Shown piece by piece: positions 47,292 through 57,131 of a stretch of DNA of 64,000 bases. The DNA comes from Prochlorococcus sp. AH-736-L23 (GTDB lineage: Bacteria > Cyanobacteriota > Cyanobacteriia > PCC-6307 > Cyanobiaceae): assembly GCA_028141225.1 (NCBI GenBank), contig JAOIPS010000003.1:18380-82379 (forward strand). Direction: 5' to 3'. The position numbers and the translations under genes are program-made. The notes beneath the pieces were generated by a model, which saw nothing but the letters and a program-made list of their open reading frames with translations, had not been told where the DNA came from and made no database searches. How positions within the stretch are numbered: position 1 is the stretch's first letter; each line of letters starts with the position of its first letter.

Positions 47292-49748
47292 TCAATTTAA
47301 GAAATCATGAATGAATTTATTATCAGAATTATCAATAAGTATATTCCTTAAAACAATATTTTCTTTTAAATCAGGATCATCACTAACAATCTTAATAGCC
47401 TCTTCACGAGCCTTATCAATAAGAAATTTATTGTTAGGTAAATTATCTAGTACAAAATCAGGCAATCCGGATTGTCTATATCCTAAAATCTGGCCTGGTC
47501 CTCTAAGCTCCAAGTCTTTTTCAGCAATATAAAAGCCATCATTAGATTTTTGCAAAACACAAAGTCGTTTATTTTCTAATCCATTTTTATCGGAGGTTAC
47601 CAGATAACAAAAAGATTTTGTTGATCCTCTACCAACTCTCCCCCTTAATTGATGTAGCTGGGACAATCCAAATCTGTCCGAATTATAAATAATCATGATT
47701 GTGGCGTTAGGCACATCAATACCAACCTCAATTACTGTGGTTGAAACCAATATATTAATTTCATTCTTTAAAAAAGAATTAATTACTTCATTCTTTTCTT
47801 GTGAACTTAATTTGCCATGTAATAATCCAACTTTTTTGTTAAAAAAGACCTCTTCTGATAAATGTTTGAATGTTTTCTTTGCGGAGCTTAAATTCATTTT
47901 TTCTGAATCTTCTATAAGTGGCAAAATCACATAAGCTTGCTTTCCCTTGTTGATCTCATCTTCAACAATCTTAAATAAGTTAGTTAAATCATCTTCTGAA
48001 ATTATTTTTGTTGTTATGGGAACTCTCCCAGGAGGGAGTTCTGTAATTTGACTCACATCTAAATCACCATAAATAGAAAGCGCAAGAGTTCTTGGAATTG
48101 GTGTTGCTGTCATTGATAACAAGTTAGTATTTTCTCCTTTATTTAGTAATCTATTTCTTTGAGTAACTCCAAATCTATGTTGTTCATCAATTACAACCAT
48201 GCCTAATGCATTAAAGATGACTTTATCCTCAAATAATGCATGAGTACCTACGAGGATATCAACTAATCCATTGTTCAAATTAGAGAAAATTTCTTTTCTC
48301 TTTTTTTGTGGAGTATTCCCAGTAAGTAGTTCAACAGAAACTAAAAGAGGATTCAAATACTTTAATAAATTTTTATAATGCTGTTCTGCCAATACCTCAG
48401 TTGGGACCATAAATGCACCTTGGAGGTTTTTTTCAATGACAAGTAAAAGAGACGCTATCGCAATTATAGTTTTACCGCTTCCCACATCTCCCTGAAGCAA
48501 TCTAGACATTGGTACGGGATTAGATAAATCTTTCTTAATTTCATTTAAAACATTTTCTTGAGATTTTGTTAATTCAAAAGGAAAAGTATTTAAAAATTCT
48601 TTTAATAAAGATTTCTTTTGAGATAATTGTTGGGAAGTTACATTTTTATTAGTCTTTTTTTTTCTAAGTAGGAACTTTATTTGAAGTAGGAATAACTCAT
48701 CAAAAACCAAACGTTTTTTTGACTCAATAAGTGCCTGTTGAGTTGGTGGGAAATGAATATTAATCAACGACTCTCCTTTTGATAGTAAAGATAATGAATC
48801 AAGTTGCTTTTTATTTAAAATTTCTGGATATTGCTTGGCATAAATTAGTACCTTTTTCATAAGTTTTATAAAACTCATATTTGATAGAGCTTCACCTAAT
48901 GAATACAAGGGTAATATTTTGCCTGAGAAATTAAAATTATCATTGTTATCCTTAAGAATTTCAATCTGCGGATCTACAAAAGTTTTGCCATACTCTGTCA
49001 ATTTAACCTTACCGGAAATTGCTAATTTGGTTCCAGGAATATACAAAGATTTTTGAGATGCGAAGAAGGAGTAAGATCTAAATCTTCTTCCTAAAAAAAA
49101 TTTTGTAACCTTTATTGAAGACGTTTCATCAGAAACTACAATGTTCATTATTGATAAATTACTATTTTTTTTACTTTTATGAATATAAAATCTTTTAACG
49201 TTTGCAATGCACGTATATAAATTCTCTGGTTTTAAATTTATTATCTTGACTCTATTCGTATAGTCAAGATATGTTCGTGGGAAATAATTAATTAGATCTT
49301 TTATATGAAATATCCCTAATTCATTAAGCTTATTTTTATAAATTTTTCCTACATTTTTTATAAATGAAATATCTGAATCAACAGACAAACTTGAATCAGC
49401 CTTATTCAGAAAAACATTATTATTAATATGATAAGAACTCTCTATTTCTAGAGTTTTTCCTAGTTTATAAAGATTTTTTCTTGTATCTATAATTAACCTT
49501 TTTCTTTGATTTTCATCTAATTTATTGTATTCATGATATTTTTTAGAAAATTCATAAAATATCCTTAAATATTCGTCTGAGAGATTTAGATTATCTATTT
49601 TTTTTAATGATTCATGCAAATAATCATTAAAGTACTTCTCTCTTCCTAAAGTATTAATAAATTTATTTTCAGTTTCAATAGTAAGAGATTTTTGAAGAGG
49701 TCTTATCCAATCTTTTATTAATTTATTATTATTCTTGCTAATAGTCAC
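47292..49748 (-). CDS. recG: ATP-dependent DNA helicase RecG
   Basis: An 818-aa branch-migrating helicase for stalled forks and recombination. An extra N-terminal region of about 130 residues precedes the wedge/OB domain (IKDLINYFPRTYLDY). Helicase motifs: LLQGDVGSGKTIIA (I), VVIDEQHRFGVTQR (II), SMTATPIPRTLAL (III), QLHQLRGRVGRG (VI). The N-terminal extension is lineage-typical for cyanobacteria and plants. Confidence 0.96.
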   Translation of the reverse strand: MTISKNNNKLIKDWIRPLQKSLTIETENKFINTLGREKYFNDYLHESLKKIDNLNLSDEYLRIFYEFSKKYHEYNKLDENQRKRLIIDTRKNLYKLGKTLEIESSYHINNNVFLNKADSSLSVDSDISFIKNVGKIYKNKLNELGIFHIKDLINYFPRTYLDYTNRVKIINLKPENLYTCIANVKRFYIHKSKKNSNLSIMNIVVSDETSSIKVTKFFLGRRFRSYSFFASQKSLYIPGTKLAISGKVKLTEYGKTFVDPQIEILKDNNDNFNFSGKILPLYSLGEALSNMSFIKLMKKVLIYAKQYPEILNKKQLDSLSLLSKGESLINIHFPPTQQALIESKKRLVFDELFLLQIKFLLRKKKTNKNVTSQQLSQKKSLLKEFLNTFPFELTKSQENVLNEIKKDLSNPVPMSRLLQGDVGSGKTIIAIASLLLVIEKNLQGAFMVPTEVLAEQHYKNLLKYLNPLLVSVELLTGNTPQKKRKEIFSNLNNGLVDILVGTHALFEDKVIFNALGMVVIDEQHRFGVTQRNRLLNKGENTNLLSMTATPIPRTLALSIYGDLDVSQITELPPGRVPITTKIISEDDLTNLFKIVEDEINKGKQAYVILPLIEDSEKMNLSSAKKTFKHLSEEVFFNKKVGLLHGKLSSQEKNEVINSFLKNEINILVSTTVIEVGIDVPNATIMIIYNSDRFGLSQLHQLRGRVGRGSTKSFCYLVTSDKNGLENKRLCVLQKSNDGFYIAEKDLELRGPGQILGYRQSGLPDFVLDNLPNNKFLIDKAREEAIKIVSDDPDLKENIVLRNILIDNSDNKFIHDFLN

Positions 49749-49770
49749 ATTTGAAAAAAGAATTATTTTT

Positions 49771-50856
49771 TCAACGTATTTTATTCAAAGTTATTTCTTT
49801 TTGCTTCCAATATATCTCTTTTTTAATCAAACGCTGAAATTGATTTTTTAGCTCATTTATTTTGTTCCTTTGAATAGAAAGATTTAAATTTTTAAACTCC
49901 AACTCAACAGTAGATATATTTAAGAAAATAATGCTTGGAAAATTATTGCCGATTAATGATGACCGATCTAAGTTTAATTCGAAACTAATAACAAAAGGAT
50001 ATGGATGTTTTATCATAAAATTTTTACTGACTAAGTAATTAAAGGAATCTTTAGATATCATTTTTTTTATTAGATTTGCCTTAAATAATTCTTGGTTAAT
50101 ATCATATGAAAGATTCAATAGTAAATTTTCTAATGACTTGTCTATTAAATCAAGATCATTAAGAATCTGATTTTTTTGTAAATTATTCATTTGATTGATA
50201 TTTTCTTTTTCTGGATGTCTTAGCTTTTGCACCTTTTCTTCTCCTATTAACTCAAGTAGGGAGGAAATAAATTGTTTTTCAACTCCTAAATTTTCAAAAA
50301 AATTGTTTTTAGATAAATAATTATTATGGTCTTTATTATCTAAATTAAGTGATGCGAATTTTTCATAATTATGAGCTTGATAATATTCAGAAGCATTTGA
50401 AAAGTCTTTACTTATCTCGAACTGAGTGGGTTCTTTTAATTGAAAAAAATCTTCATATTGAAATTTTTCTTTTTGATCATCCTTTTTTTTTGTGGAACTA
50501 TCAAAAATATTAAAATTAAATTCCTTATTTATATTTTTTTCAATTTCATTTATTTTTAATTGTTCTACTGTTAAAAAGGGCAAATTCGTAAATATTAATT
50601 TACATATTTTTTTTTCAAAAAGACTACAGAATTCATTTTCATTTAAGAAATTATCTTTAATTGTTGGATAACTATATATTTGATTAAGGCCTTTTTCTGC
50701 AGAGATAAAAAGTAGATCTCTTACTAGATTAAGATAAAGTTCGTATTCCCTATAGATATTTCTAGTTAATATTCTTTTTTGTATGTCTGCTTTCTCTAAT
50801 TGAGAATTAATTTTATCTATATCTATGTAATTGTTTAAATTTTTCAAATCATTCAA
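49771..50856 (-). CDS. Unknown lysine/asparagine-rich protein between recG and tsf
   Basis: About 361 aa from a TTG four bases after the tsf stop; the track's GTG at 50925 would overlap tsf by 65 bases. Neither start has a clear ribosome-binding site. The product is soluble, helical and charged. It has a more ordered N-terminal stretch (IYREYELYLNLVRDLLFISAEKG), a low-complexity middle, and a C-terminal region with strand-like VISFELNLDRSSLIGNNFP. I do not recognise the family. Confidence 0.6.
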   Translation of the reverse strand: MNDLKNLNNYIDIDKINSQLEKADIQKRILTRNIYREYELYLNLVRDLLFISAEKGLNQIYSYPTIKDNFLNENEFCSLFEKKICKLIFTNLPFLTVEQLKINEIEKNINKEFNFNIFDSSTKKKDDQKEKFQYEDFFQLKEPTQFEISKDFSNASEYYQAHNYEKFASLNLDNKDHNNYLSKNNFFENLGVEKQFISSLLELIGEEKVQKLRHPEKENINQMNNLQKNQILNDLDLIDKSLENLLLNLSYDINQELFKANLIKKMISKDSFNYLVSKNFMIKHPYPFVISFELNLDRSSLIGNNFPSIIFLNISTVELEFKNLNLSIQRNKINELKNQFQRLIKKEIYWKQKEITLNKIR

Positions 50857-50860
50857 GTGA

Positions 50861-51517
50861 CTAGTTTGTTTGCATTGATGCAACCTCTTCAGCAAAGTCC
50901 ATCTGATTTTTTTCGATACCTTCACCCAATGTATATCTTGTAAAGCGTCTTACTTTAATATTTTCTCCAATTTTTGCAGCTGCTTGTTTAACAAGATCCT
51001 CAACAGTTAGAGAACTATCTTTAATATAAGGTTGTGAAAGCAAAACAAGCTCATTAAGTCTTTTTGCTATTCTCCCTTCAACTATTTTTTCTTTAATCTG
51101 TTCTGGTTTCCCTGACAAATCATCCCTGCCCATTTCAATCTGCTTTTCTTTTTCCACAACATCTTCTGGTATTTCATCGATTGATACATACTCAACATTT
51201 GGGCATGCTGCTACTTGCATTGAGACATCCTTCAACAGAGATTGAAAAATATCACCTCTAGCGACGAAATCAGTTTCACAATTTAACTCTAGTAAAACTC
51301 CGACTCTTGATCCAGTATGTATATAACTACCTATTGACCCTTCGGCCGCTACTCTTCCCGATTTCTTTTCGGCACTCGCTATGCCTTTCTTTCTTAACCA
51401 TTCCAAAGCTTTATCTAGATCTCCTTCAGTTTCGTTGAGAGCTTTTTTGCAGTCCATCATTCCTGCACCAGTTTTGTCTCTAAGATCTTTTACAAGTTTT
51501 GCTGTAATGTTTCCCAT
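50861..51517 (-). CDS. tsf: Translation elongation factor Ts
   Basis: A 218-aa EF-Tu nucleotide exchange factor. The N-terminal UBA-like domain shows [21 protein letters not shown] with the TDFV motif later ([11 protein letters not shown]), followed by a core domain ending in a conserved basic segment. It is co-transcribed with rpsB 44 bases upstream, the usual bacterial order. Confidence 0.97.
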   Translation of the reverse strand: MGNITAKLVKDLRDKTGAGMMDCKKALNETEGDLDKALEWLRKKGIASAEKKSGRVAAEGSIGSYIHTGSRVGVLLELNCETDFVARGDIFQSLLKDVSMQVAACPNVEYVSIDEIPEDVVEKEKQIEMGRDDLSGKPEQIKEKIVEGRIAKRLNELVLLSQPYIKDSSLTVEDLVKQAAAKIGENIKVRRFTRYTLGEGIEKNQMDFAEEVASMQTN

Positions 51518-51561
51518 TTGAAGTAATAAATAAAAGTGAATAGTAAGTTTTAAATTGGAAT

Positions 51562-52266
51562 TTAATTTTTTCTTTCGGCATTAGAGCCCTTTCTACCCTC
51601 ATTTATGGCATCTGCAAGCCTTCCCAAAATAAGTTGCACAGATCTAACGGCATCATCGTTACAAGGAATTGGAACTTCACACAAATCCGGATCACAATTT
51701 GTATCCAACATTGAAACTAATGAGATATCTAATTTTCTAGCTTCTAAAACTGCATTAGATTCTCTTCTCTGATCAACCAATACAACTACATCTGGTAATC
51801 TTCTCATACCCTTAAGTCCACCTAAGTATTTTTGTAATCTTTCAAGTTCTCTCCTTAAAACTGCAGCCTCTTTTTTAGGTCTCATTGCTATTGAACCACT
51901 ACTTTCCATTCTTTCTAAATCCTTTAATCTTTCAATCCTTGCTTTCATTGTTGTCCAATTAGTCAACATCCCTCCAAGCCATCTTTGATTTACATATGCA
52001 GCTCCACAACGTGTGGCTTCCTGAGCTACTACATCTGATGCTTGTTTTTTTGTACCTACAAATAGAAAACGTTTACCACTTTTTGCTGCATTTCTCGTCC
52101 ATTTATACGCATTGTTCATACACAATGCTGTTTTCACAAGATCAATAATGTGAACTCCATTTCTCGCGCAATATATATACTTAGACATCTTGGGGTTCCA
52201 ACGTCTAGTTTGATGCCCAAAATGAGCACCAGCTTCCATCATTTCTGATAGTGATACAACAGCCAT
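51562..52266 (-). CDS. rpsB: Ribosomal protein S2
   Basis: A 234-aa 30S protein: [18 protein letters not shown] at the N terminus, [23 protein letters not shown] and a LVDTNCDP-like [15 protein letters not shown]. First gene of the rpsB-tsf operon. A structured leader with interleaved inverted repeats lies directly upstream and may give S2 autoregulation. Confidence 0.97.
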   Translation of the reverse strand: MAVVSLSEMMEAGAHFGHQTRRWNPKMSKYIYCARNGVHIIDLVKTALCMNNAYKWTRNAAKSGKRFLFVGTKKQASDVVAQEATRCGAAYVNQRWLGGMLTNWTTMKARIERLKDLERMESSGSIAMRPKKEAAVLRRELERLQKYLGGLKGMRRLPDVVVLVDQRRESNAVLEARKLDISLVSMLDTNCDPDLCEVPIPCNDDAVRSVQLILGRLADAINEGRKGSNAERKN

Positions 52267-52278
52267 AATTTAAAAAGG

Positions 52279-52342
52279 GTTTCGGGTTAGCCTCCATCTG
52301 ACGGGGAATTAGTTTAAATAAATCACCCGAAACTGTCAGATG
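52279..52342 (-). ncRNA. Candidate rpsB leader pseudoknot (possible S2 autoregulatory element)
   Basis: On the transcript strand the order is CATCTGAC, one A, GTTTCGGGT, 22 bases, GTCAGATG, seven bases, ACCCGAAAC. The first and third segments are perfect 8-base complements; the second and fourth are perfect 9-base complements. The pairs cross, which is the arrangement of an H-type pseudoknot. The last arm is followed by CC and five T, so the 9-bp stem could also act as an attenuator. A GGAGG lies in the seven-base loop. It ends 12 bases before the rpsB ATG. Confidence 0.72.
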
Positions 52343-52361
52343 TGCGGATTTAATTTCAACG

Positions 52362-52370
52362 ATTCTAGCA
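52362..52370 (-). promoter_or_regulatory. Candidate extended -10 promoter of rpsB-tsf
   Basis: On the minus strand TGCTAGAAT is an extended -10 (TGn plus TAGAAT, five of six to TATAAT). It would start the transcript about a dozen bases upstream of the pseudoknot. No good -35 is seen at the expected spacing. Confidence 0.5.
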
Positions 52371-52395
52371 AGTGATGTGTATTTCTAAAAGTTTT

Positions 52396-53307
52396 TTATC
52401 TTGATTTGGTTAATTGTTTAATGTAAATCAAATTTAGAGGGATCCTAAAGATCTCAAGTGCAAGTCTATTTTTTTTTATATTTACTAGGAATCTTAATAA
52501 AGGAAGGATTCTATCAACACTGATTAGTCCCCCCAAGCAAAGAATTTGCCAAAGTAAATTATGAAGAGGAGTTAATTGAATCATAAATCTAACTCTTAAA
52601 TTTGGATGTTTCTTATAAAACACTAAAGCCATTTTTGCTCTCTCTTTTTCTTGAGCTATCAAAGAATCTATTTGTTTGCAATTAAAAGGCGGATGCCAAT
52701 GAAAACCAACTGCATTTGGACATTTAATTAATTTTGTCCCAATTTTTTTTAATCTTTCTCCAAGTTCTAAATCCTCCCAACCGTAAAGACTAAAAGAAGT
52801 ATCAAATAATCCTACACTTGAAATCAATTCTTTTGATATCGCAACATTGCCCGTAGCAAAATAAGCAAATGAAGTATCCATTATTTTATGTTTTTCACTC
52901 TGAGGGTTTAGAAAATTAGATGTATTGACTACCGAGCCATAAGTAAAACATTTTTTATCATTTTTTCTCCAAGAGGCAAGTAATTTTTCTACGTGGCAAT
53001 TTATAAAATTATCTAAAACAATAAGATCACTATCAATGAATATAATAATTTCATATTTTGATTTAATTACTCCCAGATTTCTTCCAAGTGCAGGCCCTCC
53101 ATGTTCTTGCTGAAATAGAACAACGTGTGGAAGATTAGCTTTGTTTTTATTTATCCATGAGGTTGTACCATCAGTTGATCCATCATCAACTACTATTACT
53201 TCATAATTACTAATATTTGTATTTAATTTTTGATTCTCAAGCGCAAAGAGACATTTCTCTAATATAGGTAATCTATTGTAAGTCGGTATAACAATACTTA
53301 CATTCAT
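52396..53307 (-). CDS. Family 2 glycosyltransferase
   Basis: A 303-aa inverting transferase with a GT-A fold: VIPTYNRLPILEKCL at the N terminus, VVDDGSTDGT, the IFIDSDLIV DxD-type motif and WEDLELGERLKKIG in the acceptor region. There is no strong membrane span, though the C terminus is basic and mildly hydrophobic. It probably makes a surface polysaccharide or glycolipid; donor and acceptor are unknown. Confidence 0.87.
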   Translation of the reverse strand: MNVSIVIPTYNRLPILEKCLFALENQKLNTNISNYEVIVVDDGSTDGTTSWINKNKANLPHVVLFQQEHGGPALGRNLGVIKSKYEIIIFIDSDLIVLDNFINCHVEKLLASWRKNDKKCFTYGSVVNTSNFLNPQSEKHKIMDTSFAYFATGNVAISKELISSVGLFDTSFSLYGWEDLELGERLKKIGTKLIKCPNAVGFHWHPPFNCKQIDSLIAQEKERAKMALVFYKKHPNLRVRFMIQLTPLHNLLWQILCLGGLISVDRILPLLRFLVNIKKNRLALEIFRIPLNLIYIKQLTKSR

Positions 53308-53368
53308 GATTATGTCTTAAATATGCATAATATATTGAACTCCAAAAAATAAAAATAAAGAATATTAC

Positions 53369-53518
53369 CTAATCAGCTGCACCGCCATTATTTGCTGTAC
53401 CTGTAACGTTTCCTCCATCAGGTCTTCCATCAGTTCTTAATTTCCTTTTTTTAAATTTTCTAGCATAGGCTCGATTGCGTTCCTGCTTTTCTTTTTTTAG
53501 ATTCCTTCTCTTAGACAT
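53369..53518 (-). CDS. 49-aa very basic small protein
   Basis: Too short for the ORF track. It reads MSKRRNLKKEKQERNRAYAR and then KFKKRKLR, ending in a Gly/Asn-rich acidic tail (GRPDGGNVTG...). The highly basic helix followed by a flexible tail suggests RNA or ribosome binding. No family assigned with certainty. It lies 18 bases after the devA stop and 61 bases before the glycosyltransferase start, on the same strand. Confidence 0.7.
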   Translation of the reverse strand: MSKRRNLKKEKQERNRAYARKFKKRKLRTDGRPDGGNVTGTANNGGAAD

Positions 53519-53536
53519 GAAATTTTTAACTTTTAA

Positions 53537-54265
53537 TTATATTAGCTCACTATGAGCACTATATATTTTACCATCCTCCATATTTAATATCCTATCAGCC
53601 ATATCAGAAATTCTTGGATCATGCGTCACCATAAGTACAGAACAATTTTGCTCTTTTGCTAGTTTTCTTAAAAGAGTTACTATTTCTCTTCCTGTGACGC
53701 TATCTAAAGCAGAAGTAGGCTCATCAGCTAATAAAAGTTTTGGGTTAGCAGATAAAGCTCGAGCAATAGCTACTCTCTGTTTCTGCCCACCAGATAAGTC
53801 ATTAGGCAACTTTTTATGATGTTCTTCTAATCCTACTGCTGACAACCAATTCCGTGCTATTTCACGTCTTTGCAAATATGTTAAACCTTTTATTAAATCT
53901 GCGCCCATCTGGACATTTTGTTCTGCTGTTAAACATCTCAGGAGATTGTGACCTTGAAAAATCATTCCAATACTTCTTCTAAGAATCTGACGCGTTTTCC
54001 TTGATGCTCCATTTAACTGATTATTTAATACAGTTAAATCTCCACTTTGGCAGGTTCTCAAGGCACCAATTAATGTTAAGAGAGTCGTTTTACCACATCC
54101 TGAAGGTCCTTTTAAAAGAACCAACTCTCCCTTATCAATATTTAAATTAACGTCATTAAGAACTTGTTTTTTATTCTCTTTTTTTCCGTAAAAGTGACTC
54201 AATTTATTTATTGAGACTGTTTTAGTGTTTTTAACATTATTTTTTGATTTATTAGCTTTAACCAT
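53537..54265 (-). CDS. devA: DevA-type ABC exporter ATP-binding protein
   Basis: A 242-aa ATPase of the MacB/LolD/DevA group. Walker A GPSGCGKTTLL near residue 55, signature LSGGQKQR, Walker B LLADEPTSALD, followed by VTHDPRISDMADR. Together with DevC and DevB just upstream it forms a DevBCA-type tripartite exporter. In heterocystous cyanobacteria that system exports glycolipids; here the cargo must differ. The first 20 residues are a basic extension. Confidence 0.9.
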   Translation of the reverse strand: MVKANKSKNNVKNTKTVSINKLSHFYGKKENKKQVLNDVNLNIDKGELVLLKGPSGCGKTTLLTLIGALRTCQSGDLTVLNNQLNGASRKTRQILRRSIGMIFQGHNLLRCLTAEQNVQMGADLIKGLTYLQRREIARNWLSAVGLEEHHKKLPNDLSGGQKQRVAIARALSANPKLLLADEPTSALDSVTGREIVTLLRKLAKEQNCSVLMVTHDPRISDMADRILNMEDGKIYSAHSELI

Positions 54266-54278
54266 TTATCTTTAATTG

Positions 54279-55451
54279 TTAAAAAATTTCAGCTGGATCA
54301 GCATCAACTAATTTACGCATCGCAACAGAGGCGGACCCCATACACATAACTAAAACTAATACGAAAATTAAAATTGTTTTATCTGCGTCCATTATTATTG
54401 GGAGTTTAGTAGAACTTCTTATAACTGAGTAAAGTATTTGACCAGAGAAATAAGCAGGTAAATAACCAAATAATGCCAACAAAAACCCCTCTCTTGCTAC
54501 AACAAAGAACAGGGACTTAAGTCTATACCCCATTGCCAACAAGGTGGCATACTCTGGGAGGTGATCCGTGACGTCACTATAAAGAATTTGATAAACGACC
54601 ACGCACCCTACGACAAAACCCATCAAGGCTCCCAAGCTAAATATAAAACCTATTGCAGTACTATTTTTCCAATAATTCTTTTCAAATTCTATAAATTGTG
54701 TTTTTGTGAGAACTCTAACATCATTTGGGAGTGAGTTATTTAATATCCTTGAAATCAATTCAGGATCAGATCCTTTTTTTAGCTTTACCAAACCAATTTC
54801 TATACTGCCAGGAGGATTAGCAGGAAAAAGTCTTAAGAAGGTTTCTCGACTAGTTATCAAATTACCATCTGCACCAAAGGATGGTCCCAACTCCACAAGG
54901 CCCTCGACAATTACCCTTTTTCCAGCAACCTCAGTCTCAACTTTTTTTTCAGATAAGAACCATTCTTCAATCGGTCCAAATTCAGGTCTAGATAGTTTGT
55001 CAAAAAGAACTCTTGATGGATTTCTCAATTTATAAGCTTTCTTTGAGAATCCCTCATCTAAAAGAAGTGAATCGGAGGGATTAAAACCTAATGCAAGTAT
55101 TGATCTAGTTTTAAGATTTTCGGGATTCCTCCAAAGCAAATAATTTAGATTAACCGGAGCAGTTTTTTCAACATCTTCTACTGCGAGAGTTTGAATTAAC
55201 CTTCTTTTTGGGAATCCACTCATGCTTATAGAACTTTTTGATCTGGGACTTATCAAAACAAGATCGGCATCTAGAAGTTTATGAATAGTTACGCTCGTGT
55301 CAAATAAACCATCTCTAAAACCTAATTGCATAAACATCAAAATACCTGCAAAACTGATTCCAGCTATGGCAACGGCTAACCTTAATGGTTGCCTAGTTAA
55401 TAACAACCAAGCTAATGGTATTTTTCTAAATTTTAAAAAAGAAAAACTCAT
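54279..55451 (-). CDS. devC: DevC-type ABC exporter permease
   Basis: A 390-aa FtsX/MacB-like permease: an N-terminal membrane segment (LAVAIAGISFAGILMFMQLGF), a large periplasmic domain of about 200 residues, and three C-terminal segments (SLGALMGFVVGCVVVYQILY, GFLLALFGYLPAYF, LIFVLVLVMCMGSASVAM). The DevC N terminus IPLAWLLLTRQPLRL is typical. Its start overlaps the devB stop by one base. Confidence 0.92.
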   Translation of the reverse strand: MSFSFLKFRKIPLAWLLLTRQPLRLAVAIAGISFAGILMFMQLGFRDGLFDTSVTIHKLLDADLVLISPRSKSSISMSGFPKRRLIQTLAVEDVEKTAPVNLNYLLWRNPENLKTRSILALGFNPSDSLLLDEGFSKKAYKLRNPSRVLFDKLSRPEFGPIEEWFLSEKKVETEVAGKRVIVEGLVELGPSFGADGNLITSRETFLRLFPANPPGSIEIGLVKLKKGSDPELISRILNNSLPNDVRVLTKTQFIEFEKNYWKNSTAIGFIFSLGALMGFVVGCVVVYQILYSDVTDHLPEYATLLAMGYRLKSLFFVVAREGFLLALFGYLPAYFSGQILYSVIRSSTKLPIIMDADKTILIFVLVLVMCMGSASVAMRKLVDADPAEIF

Positions 55452-56364
55452 TAGGGAATAAATTTTGCAATCACTTTCATTCCTGCATATTTTTGAACTA
55501 TATCTATAGAATCTTGATCTAGTTTTACTAGCACCTCGATAATTCGTGAATCAGCATCCCCTGTTGGATCAGTCGATAAAACTTTTCTTTGTTTTACCTG
55601 AGGACTAATCCTAATCACCTCTCCCTTAAGATTTTTTTTAAATCCGCCATTCTCGCTGCTCAATTCAACATTCTGAGAGATAAATACTCTATTGATATCA
55701 GATTCATAAACCTCTATCAAAGCTTCCATTTCTTGACTAGAACCAATATCCAAAATCCCTTCATTTTGAGGTCTCTCACCAACTCTCGTATTTATTCCAA
55801 GAATAAAACCATCAATTGGACTCCTTAGTTTTGAATTAAATAGATCTATCTTGATATTTTTTTGATCTCCAATAAGGTTTATTTTTTGTTTTTGCAATTT
55901 TAATAATTCATCTTTTCTCTTTGAAAACTCAACAAAAGAATACGCATCTTTGCTCAAGGCTGTCTCATACCTTTGAATTTGATCTTTCTTTAGAATAATT
56001 TCTTCATTAATAGTATTAATTAGATTTTCATTTCTTTCAAGATCAGCGATTAATTTTTCTTCATTTTCAAAGATTGCAAGGATATCACCTTTTTTTACGA
56101 AATCTCCTTCATTTACTAAAATTTCGACAATTCGAGGGGAAGAGCCAAACTGACTTATTGGAGCTGCCAATTGCCTAATCTCTCCCGAAGGAGAAAGTTG
56201 ACCTAGTGCGGCAACAGCTGTAATAGGAGGTATGAAATCTGAATTTATTTCATTTTTAATTTTTGAACTAGATTTATTATTTCCAGAACAGGAAATAACA
56301 CCAAGAGATATAGGTGTAAATAATAAAAGATAAATAAATAAATTTTTTAATATTTTTAATTTCA

Positions 56365-56365
<1 letters not shown>
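55451..56365 (-). CDS. devB: DevB-type membrane fusion (adaptor) protein
   Basis: A 304-aa HlyD-family adaptor. The signal sequence ends in a lipobox-like VISC (Cys 26), so it may be a lipoprotein. The biotinyl-lipoyl-like domain shows VNEGDFVKKGDILAIFE, followed by a coiled-coil hairpin (residues 105-170) and LRSPIDGFILGINTRVGE, then a beta-barrel region. It links DevC and DevA to an outer-membrane channel. Overlaps pcyA and devC by one base each. Confidence 0.91.
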
Positions 56366-57102
<737 letters not shown>

Positions 57103-57131
57103 TCAAAATAGAATTTAAAGAGAGAACCTAG

